From assembly GCA_045106055.1 (NCBI GenBank), contig JBGCED010000045.1:1-10358 (forward strand): DNA of 10,358 bases, given 5' to 3'. The notes under the pieces were generated by a model that did no database searches, was not told where the DNA came from, and saw only the letters and a program-made list of their open reading frames with translations. Of this stretch, positions 6,018 through 10,358 are shown piece after piece. The position numbers and the translations under genes were made by a program. Positions within the stretch are counted from its first letter, which is position 1. Every line of letters begins with the position of its first letter. The DNA comes from JBGCED01 sp045106055. GTDB lineage: Bacteria; Pseudomonadota; Alphaproteobacteria; CBDDJK01.

Positions 6018-7468
6018 GTGTTTATTTATCGCATTTGGTGGATGAAATCAGTGCCATTAATGATAAGGTTTTATATGGCACAGTGTCAGGCATTCAAGGG
6101 ATGCTGGTTGAAATTAATGGCATGCAGGGATTTTTATCGATTGGCGATCGCTTGGATTTGCTGGGCAGAAGGCAAAGCGTAACTTGCGAGGTAATTGGCT
6201 TTCGCGGCGGTCATGCGCTTGCCATGCCCTATAATGATTTATCGGGAATTGGGCTTGGCAATCGGGTGCGGTTTTCAGCATCAAACCCCGTGATTCACCC
6301 CCATGAAAGCTGGCTTGGCAGGGTTGTAAATGGTTTTGGAAAACCAATTGATGGCAAAGGCAATTTACAGCAAGGCGATATGGGGGTCTTGATTCGAAAT
6401 AAGCCGCCCCCTGCCCATTCTAGGCAGCGGGTTGGCGAAAAAATTGATTTGGGCGTTCGGGTGCTAAACAGCTTCACCACCTGTTGCAGGGGGCAGCGTT
6501 TGGGGATATTTGCAGGCTCAGGCGTTGGAAAATCGGTGTTGATGGGGATGCTGGCAAAACATAGCGAAGCGGAAATCATCGTGATTGGGCTAATTGGAGA
6601 GCGCGGGCGCGAGGTTCAAGAATTTATTCAAGGCGATCTGGGTGAAGAGGGGCTTAAACGCTCGGTCGTGGTGATTGCAACGGGCGATGAAAGCTCGCTG
6701 ATGCGCCGCGATGCGGCCTTTGTTACCTTATCCATTGCCGAATATTTTCGTGATTTGGGAAAAGATGTGCTGGTCTTGATGGATTCTGTCACTCGTTTTG
6801 CAATGGCACTTCGTGAAATTGGCTTGTCTGTTGGCGAACCGCCCGCCACCAAAGGCTATACGCCTTCTGTATTTTCCCAGCTGCCGCGCTTGTTGGAAAG
6901 GGCTGGTCCTTGCGCAGGGCAGGGAACGATTACAGGCTTATTTACAGTGCTGGTGGATGGCGATGATCATAATGAACCAATTGCAGATGCGGTGCGCGGA
7001 ATATTGGACGGGCATATTGTGCTTGACCGTTCAATCGCGGATCGCAACCGCTTCCCTGCGGTCAATGTGTTACGCTCGGTATCGCGCACAATGCCAGCAT
7101 GCAATGATCCAGAAGATCAAAAATTGATTGTTCGCGCCAAGCAATTAATGGCGGCTTATGATGATATGGCGGAGCTTATACGGCTGGGGGCATATCGGAC
7201 TGGATCGGATCAAAATGTTGATGATGCCATTAAATATCATGATGATTTGGAAAGCTTTATTGCCCAATCCAAGGATGAAAAAGCAAATATGGGTCAAGAT
7301 TTCACGCGCCTGTCAAAATTATTTTCAGAAAAAGCGGAAAGTCCCGCGCCTGGGCCTGATCAGCAAGCCCCCAATCCACAAAATCCAAACCCACAAAATT
7401 TAAATCAGCCAAATCAGGTTCGAAAACCGCCAACCAAGCTTAATTCCATTAAAAAGCCACAAAATTAA
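6014..7468 (+). CDS. fliI: Flagellar export ATPase FliI with an N/P/Q-rich C-terminal tail
   Basis: FliI is the hexameric ATPase at the base of the flagellar type III export apparatus, related to the F1-ATPase beta subunit. The N-terminal barrel (about 15-92) precedes the ATPase core. The core shows Walker A AGSGVGKS (167-174), IGERGREVQEF (194-204) with the catalytic-type Glu in GERGRE, Walker B DVLVLMDS (251-258), and GEPPATKGYTPSVFSQLPRL (274-293). It continues with GQGTITGLFTVLVDGDDHNE (302-321), AVRGILDGHIVLDR (326-339) and FPAVNVLRSVSR (347-358). These are FliI/YscN signatures. I prefer FliI to the injectisome ATPase because no secretion genes are near and pseG is. At 484 residues it is longer than typical FliI: residues 441-484 form a low-complexity tail with three PQN triplets. 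fliJ, its usual partner, does not follow. The gene starts inside the pheA stop, so its translation is probably coupled to pheA. Confidence 0.92.
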   Translation: MSVYLSHLVDEISAINDKVLYGTVSGIQGMLVEINGMQGFLSIGDRLDLLGRRQSVTCEVIGFRGGHALAMPYNDLSGIGLGNRVRFSASNPVIHPHESWLGRVVNGFGKPIDGKGNLQQGDMGVLIRNKPPPAHSRQRVGEKIDLGVRVLNSFTTCCRGQRLGIFAGSGVGKSVLMGMLAKHSEAEIIVIGLIGERGREVQEFIQGDLGEEGLKRSVVVIATGDESSLMRRDAAFVTLSIAEYFRDLGKDVLVLMDSVTRFAMALREIGLSVGEPPATKGYTPSVFSQLPRLLERAGPCAGQGTITGLFTVLVDGDDHNEPIADAVRGILDGHIVLDRSIADRNRFPAVNVLRSVSRTMPACNDPEDQKLIVRAKQLMAAYDDMAELIRLGAYRTGSDQNVDDAIKYHDDLESFIAQSKDEKANMGQDFTRLSKLFSEKAESPAPGPDQQAPNPQNPNPQNLNQPNQVRKPPTKLNSIKKPQN

Positions 7469-7473
7469 GTAAG

Positions 7474-7504
7474 CGCCGATGAAACAGGTTTTGAATTATC
7501 GGCG
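7474..7504. repeat. Inverted repeat in the fliI / oxidoreductase spacer
   Basis: CGCCGAT at 7474-7480 is the exact reverse complement of ATCGGCG at 7498-7504, separated by 17 bases. The second arm is followed by GGATTTGC, with no run of T, so it is not a standard intrinsic terminator. The repeat encloses the -35 element of the predicted promoter, which would suit an operator, though a weak 3'-end hairpin for the fliI transcript is also possible. Confidence 0.45.
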
Positions 7505-7518
7505 GGATTTGCTATAGT
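7491..7518 (+). promoter_or_regulatory. Predicted sigma70-type promoter for the oxidoreductase-cytochrome-fmt run
   Basis: TTGAAT (7491-7496) and TATAGT (7513-7518) are separated by 16 bases. They match the consensus at 4 of 6 and 5 of 6 positions and lie 35 bases before the start codon. This is a motif match only; no start site is known. Confidence 0.5.
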
Positions 7519-7540
7519 TTGATTTACACATCAAGCAGGG

Positions 7541-7546
7541 GAAGGA
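7541..7546 (+). promoter_or_regulatory. Ribosome binding site of the FAD oxidoreductase gene
   Basis: GAAGGA ends 6 bases before ATG 7553, a near-ideal distance, and fixes the start of the oxidoreductase. Confidence 0.7.
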
Positions 7547-7552
7547 ATTTTA

Positions 7553-8830
7553 ATGACCAATATATCAAATTCAACCAATTCATCGCATGATTATAAATTT
7601 GTGATCATTGGTGCGGGCCCTGCGGGGGTTGTGGCTGCGGAAACCTTGTCAGATCATGGGGCGGGGGGCAGCATATTATTAATTGGCGGCGAGAACGAGC
7701 CGCCTTATTCACGCATGGCAATCCCTTATTTGCTGGTTGAAAATATTGATGAGGCAGGAACATATTTACGCAAAGAAGATCATTATTACGAATCAAAAGG
7801 CATTGATATTATCCATTCGCGGGTGATGAAAACCGATGCGGCGGCAAAAACATTAACCTTGGATAATGGCAATGTTATTGCTTATGAAAAATTATGCGTT
7901 GCCACAGGATCGCACCCGATTAAACCGCCAATTCAAGGGCTTGATTTGCCCAATATCCATCATTGCTGGACCTTGGAAGATTCAAGAAATATCGCACAAC
8001 GCGCAACCAAAGGCGCAAAAGTTGTGTTGATGGGGGCGGGCTTCATTGGGTGTATCATTCTTGAAGCCTTAGCCGAGCGGGATGTGCATTTAACCGTGGT
8101 TGAAATGGGGGATCGTATGGTGCCAAGAATGCTTGATTCAACTTGCGGCAATTTAATCAAGACATGGTGCGCGCAAAAGGGCGTTGATGTTGAAACCTCA
8201 ACCAAAATTAATCAGGTAAAACAGGGAAAAAATGGGCTGGAAATTGATCTTGATAATGGATCAACCTTAGAGGCTGATTTGTTGGTGGTTGCCGCAGGGG
8301 TAAAGCCCAACGCCGATTGCGTCGCGGATACAGGCATTAAGATTGCACAAGGCATTCATGTTGATGATTATATGGAAAGCTCCGTTCCAGATATTTATGC
8401 GATTGGCGATGTTGCCGAAGTGCGCGATTTTTCAATTGATCAATGGAGCGTTCACGCGATTCAGCCCGTGGCGGTGGATCACGCACGAATTGCCGCGTTA
8501 AATATGCTGGGGAAACGCACTAAATATCAAGGATCGCTGGGGTTAAATGTGCTGGATACGCTGGGACTTATTTCAGCAAGCTTTGGCAAATGGGACGGGG
8601 TTGAGGGCGGTCAGCAAGCCATTCGCCTTGATGCCGATCAATTTCGCTATACAAGGTTGGAATTTCAAGATGATGTTTTAATTGGCGCGCAAACGCTGGG
8701 GCGCACCGATCATATTGGGGTTATTCGCGGGCTTATTCAAAACCGCATCCCGCTTGGGGAATGGAAAGATAAATTAATCGAAGATCCAAACCTGATTATG
8801 AATGCCTATGTTGATATTACCCATGTCTAA
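7553..8830 (+). CDS. FAD-dependent pyridine nucleotide oxidoreductase (ferredoxin/rubredoxin reductase-like)
   Basis: This is a cytoplasmic flavoprotein of the two-dinucleotide-binding-domain family; its substrate is unknown. The FAD site is VIIGAGPAGVVAAE (17-30) with GxGxxG at 20-25. The conserved ATGSHP follows at 117-122. The pyridine nucleotide site is VVLMGAGFIGCIILEALAE (157-175) with GxGxxG at 161-166, and Glu184 ends the following strand, which favours NADH over NADPH. The second FAD contact is IYAIGDVAEV (281-290). No CxxxxC redox disulfide is present near the flavin, so it is not a glutathione or lipoamide dehydrogenase type. It resembles ferredoxin/rubredoxin reductases and the N-terminal half of NirB, in which the flavin passes electrons to a separate protein. 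No signal peptide or membrane segment is seen. At 425 residues it appears complete. It has its own promoter and lies 36 bases upstream of a cytochrome c gene, suggesting a shared redox role (inference). Confidence 0.85.
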   Translation: MTNISNSTNSSHDYKFVIIGAGPAGVVAAETLSDHGAGGSILLIGGENEPPYSRMAIPYLLVENIDEAGTYLRKEDHYYESKGIDIIHSRVMKTDAAAKTLTLDNGNVIAYEKLCVATGSHPIKPPIQGLDLPNIHHCWTLEDSRNIAQRATKGAKVVLMGAGFIGCIILEALAERDVHLTVVEMGDRMVPRMLDSTCGNLIKTWCAQKGVDVETSTKINQVKQGKNGLEIDLDNGSTLEADLLVVAAGVKPNADCVADTGIKIAQGIHVDDYMESSVPDIYAIGDVAEVRDFSIDQWSVHAIQPVAVDHARIAALNMLGKRTKYQGSLGLNVLDTLGLISASFGKWDGVEGGQQAIRLDADQFRYTRLEFQDDVLIGAQTLGRTDHIGVIRGLIQNRIPLGEWKDKLIEDPNLIMNAYVDITHV

Positions 8831-8851
8831 TCAGATGTTTAATCAGATGTT
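8828..8851. repeat. Perfect 12-bp tandem duplication spanning a stop codon
   Basis: TAATCAGATGTT occurs twice without mismatch (8828-8839 and 8840-8851), followed by a further TAAT. The first three bases are the oxidoreductase stop codon. The duplication lengthens the spacer before the cytochrome gene and repeats TAA in the same frame, so it looks like replication slippage. Confidence 0.85.
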
Positions 8852-8866
8852 TAATTGGAAAATTAA

Positions 8867-9334
8867 ATGCGGGCTTTAAGCATTAAGGCATTTTTCTTTG
8901 CTGCAATGATGGCTGTTTATGGGGCGGGGAATCTTTATGCGCTTGATGGGCTTGCCCCTTTAAAATATGCCTATGAAGCAATGAATGATGATGACTTTAA
9001 ACAGGGGGAATCACTATATCTTGATCATTGTGCCAGCTGCCATGGCATAAAGCTTCAGGGCGAACCAAATTGGCAAACCCCAAATCCAGATGGCACAATG
9101 CCCGCCCCGCCGCATGATGTAAGCGGGCATAGCTGGCATCATCCCGATGATGTTTTATTTGCCTATACCAAGCTTGGCGGCAAGGGCTATATGAAAAAAT
9201 TGGGAGCGCATGACCCGCAATCAAATATGCCGTCCTATGATGGTATTTTATCGGATCATCAAATATGGCGGATCATTCATTATATAAAATCCACATGGCC
9301 TGATGATATTCGCGAAATGCAATCTGAATTTTGA
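8867..9334 (+). CDS. Exported mono-heme c-type cytochrome
   Basis: A small electron carrier expected in the periplasm, possibly anchored by an uncleaved signal. The first 25 or so residues (Arg2, Lys7, then the hydrophobic stretch AFFFAAMMAVYGAG) form a Sec signal peptide, with a possible cleavage site after LYA (23-25). A single heme-attachment motif CASCH lies at 55-59 (Cys55, Cys58, His59). Met121 in SNMPSY is the likely second iron ligand. Towards the C-terminus come LSDHQIWRIIHYIKSTWP (128-145), the usual C-terminal helix of class I cytochromes c. The middle, 66-93, is rich in Pro and His (PAPPHDVSGHSWHHP). The 155-residue length fits. ATG 8867 has a weak GGAAA about 5 bases upstream. 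The gene lies between the FAD oxidoreductase and fmt, with fmt only 3 bases after its stop. The electron donor and acceptor are unknown; it could serve a terminal oxidase or a copper-related enzyme. Confidence 0.9.
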   Translation: MRALSIKAFFFAAMMAVYGAGNLYALDGLAPLKYAYEAMNDDDFKQGESLYLDHCASCHGIKLQGEPNWQTPNPDGTMPAPPHDVSGHSWHHPDDVLFAYTKLGGKGYMKKLGAHDPQSNMPSYDGILSDHQIWRIIHYIKSTWPDDIREMQSEF

Positions 9335-9337
9335 TGT

Positions 9338-10300
9338 ATGATGGAAACCCCTAAATTACGATTGATCTTTATGGGCAGCAGTGATTTTGCTGTGCCTGCG
9401 CTGCGCGCCTTGCTGTCACAAGATCAGCAATTTGATGTGTCATGCGTGTTTTCGCAGCCTGCAAGGGCAAGCGGCAGGGGGCAGAAATTAACGCAAACAC
9501 CCGTTGCAGAATGCGCGCTTGAACATGATCTTCCGCTGCTTACCCCCACAAGCCTTAAATCCGATCAGCAGCAACAATTTATCAAAGATCAAGCGCCCGA
9601 TTTTTTAATTGTGGTTGCTTATGGTTTATTATTGCCGCAATCAATCATTGATTGCGCGAAATTTGGCGCGATTAACATTCATGGTTCATTATTGCCCCGT
9701 TGGCGCGGGGCTGCGCCGATACAGCGCGCGATTGAAGCAGGGGATAAGGATACAGGCGTTACCCTGATTCAAATGGATAAAGGGCTTGATACGGGGGAAA
9801 TGCTTCAAAAAGCAGTAATTCCGATTCAAAATACGGATACCAGCTTGACGCTTGGGGTGAAACTAGCCGAGCTTGGCAGTGAATTGCTGCCCCAATGCTT
9901 GATGGATCATGTCGCGGGGAAAATCACCCCGATCGCCCAAGCGCATGATCAAGCAAGCTACGCCCATAAATTACACAAATCAGAGGCTTTGATTGATTTT
10001 AAGGAAACAGCAAATCAGTATGATCAGCGGTTTCGCGCCTTTACCCCTTGGCCTTTATTGTCTTTTGATTATCAGCAAGAACGCATTAAAATCAAAGCCT
10101 TATCGCTTGCGCCTTATGCATCTTATGAAGCGCAAATGAAGGCAGGGCAGGTGATTAGCCTTGATCCCTTAACCATAAAATGCAGCAAGGGCGCGCTTAT
10201 TTTAGATATGCTGCAACGCCCATCAAAATCCCCGCAAACTGGCGCAAGCCTTGCCCAAGCATTAGGACTAAAGCAAGGCGATATCGTGCCGAACAATTAA
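9338..10300 (+). CDS. fmt: Methionyl-tRNA formyltransferase
   Basis: Fmt formylates the amino group of methionyl-initiator tRNA using 10-formyltetrahydrofolate, so that translation starts with formylmethionine. The protein has 320 residues, the normal length. The N-terminal Rossmann domain opens with RLIFMGSSDFAVPALRALL (8-26). The folate-binding and catalytic region reads INIHGSLLPRWRGAAPIQR (112-130), with Asn113 and His115, and continues to GVTLIQMDKGLDTGEML (140-156) with Asp151; these form the N/H/D catalytic triad of the family. SGRGQKLTQTPV (45-56) is the usual loop after strand two. The C-terminal tRNA-binding domain (about 208-315) includes YAHKLHKSEALIDF and RFRAFTPWP. The start could be ATG 9338 or the next codon, ATG 9341; neither has a clear ribosome binding site, which suits translational coupling to the cytochrome gene. 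def, the common partner, is not upstream. Confidence 0.96.
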   Translation: MMETPKLRLIFMGSSDFAVPALRALLSQDQQFDVSCVFSQPARASGRGQKLTQTPVAECALEHDLPLLTPTSLKSDQQQQFIKDQAPDFLIVVAYGLLLPQSIIDCAKFGAINIHGSLLPRWRGAAPIQRAIEAGDKDTGVTLIQMDKGLDTGEMLQKAVIPIQNTDTSLTLGVKLAELGSELLPQCLMDHVAGKITPIAQAHDQASYAHKLHKSEALIDFKETANQYDQRFRAFTPWPLLSFDYQQERIKIKALSLAPYASYEAQMKAGQVISLDPLTIKCSKGALILDMLQRPSKSPQTGASLAQALGLKQGDIVPNN

Positions 10301-10358
10301 TTATCTATTGCTGTTAAAGCCAATAAGGCGATAAAGCCCGCAAAAGCGAAAGGCGGCG
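10297..10358 (-). CDS. Possible hydrophobic C-terminus of a convergent gene (partial)
   Basis: Read on the reverse strand, the last 62 bases give a frame ending PPFAFAGFIALLALTAIDN, then TAA at 10299-10297. The strongly hydrophobic segment resembles a C-terminal membrane helix. If real, its stop overlaps the fmt stop on the opposite strand. A second open frame on the same strand (stop at 10303-10301) is less protein-like. Too little is visible to name a family or to be sure it is coding. The region contains no clear terminator. Confidence 0.35.
   Translation of the reverse strand, partial: PPFAFAGFIALLALTAIDN

Noticed and set aside
6014..7468. Type III injectisome ATPase or F1-ATPase beta subunit
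   Set aside because: The dicyclic GERGREVQEF and LPRLLERAG pattern is that of the FliI/YscN group rather than F1 beta, and no injectisome genes are nearby, so FliI is the simpler reading.
7553..9334. Flavocytochrome c sulfide dehydrogenase (FccB/FccA) for the flavoprotein-cytochrome pair
   Set aside because: The flavoprotein has no export signal and has a ferredoxin-reductase-like NAD-binding domain with its own GxGxxG, unlike FccB; the cytochrome has one heme motif and does not look like FccA.

Overview
The window looks like a stretch of ordinary chromosome from a motile alphaproteobacterium. Its base composition is moderate (mid-40s % GC by eye). The stand-alone prephenate dehydratase with an alpha-type ACT domain, the proA-nadD pair and the CoA-acylating methylmalonate-semialdehyde dehydrogenase all fit that group. 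I cannot name a genus. The fliI gene and a partial pseG (pseudaminic acid synthesis, usually for flagellin glycosylation) suggest a flagellated cell.

Layout. Bases 1-624 read leftwards: a pseG gene that runs off the left edge, preceded by a tiny uncertain reading frame. A spacer of about 140 bases separates this from a long run of rightward genes. The first run (769-5012) is tightly packed and probably one transcript: enoyl-CoA hydratase, proA (proline synthesis), nadD (NAD synthesis) and mmsA (valine / beta-alanine / inositol catabolism). The second run (5094-7468) is pheA (phenylalanine synthesis) overlapping fliI (flagellar export ATPase) by four bases. The third run (7553-10300) has a plausible sigma70-type promoter. 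It encodes a soluble FAD/NAD(H) oxidoreductase, a small exported mono-heme cytochrome c, and fmt (methionyl-tRNA formyltransferase). The last 60 bases hold what may be the hydrophobic C-terminal end of a convergent gene.

How the genes fit together. The hydratase and MmsA can both act in valine breakdown, but proline and NAD synthesis genes sit between them, so this operon mixes catabolic and anabolic functions. fliI is isolated from other flagellar genes and coupled to an amino-acid gene. The oxidoreductase/cytochrome pair is the least understood part of the window. Its two products should lie on opposite sides of the inner membrane, so any electron transfer between them must be indirect.

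I found no rRNA, tRNA, CRISPR array, insertion sequence, phage gene or clear defence system. Nothing here is convincingly a new system. The items most worth a second look are the oxidoreductase/cytochrome pair, the N/P/Q-rich tail on FliI, the 12-bp tandem duplication at a stop codon, and the short frames upstream of pseG.
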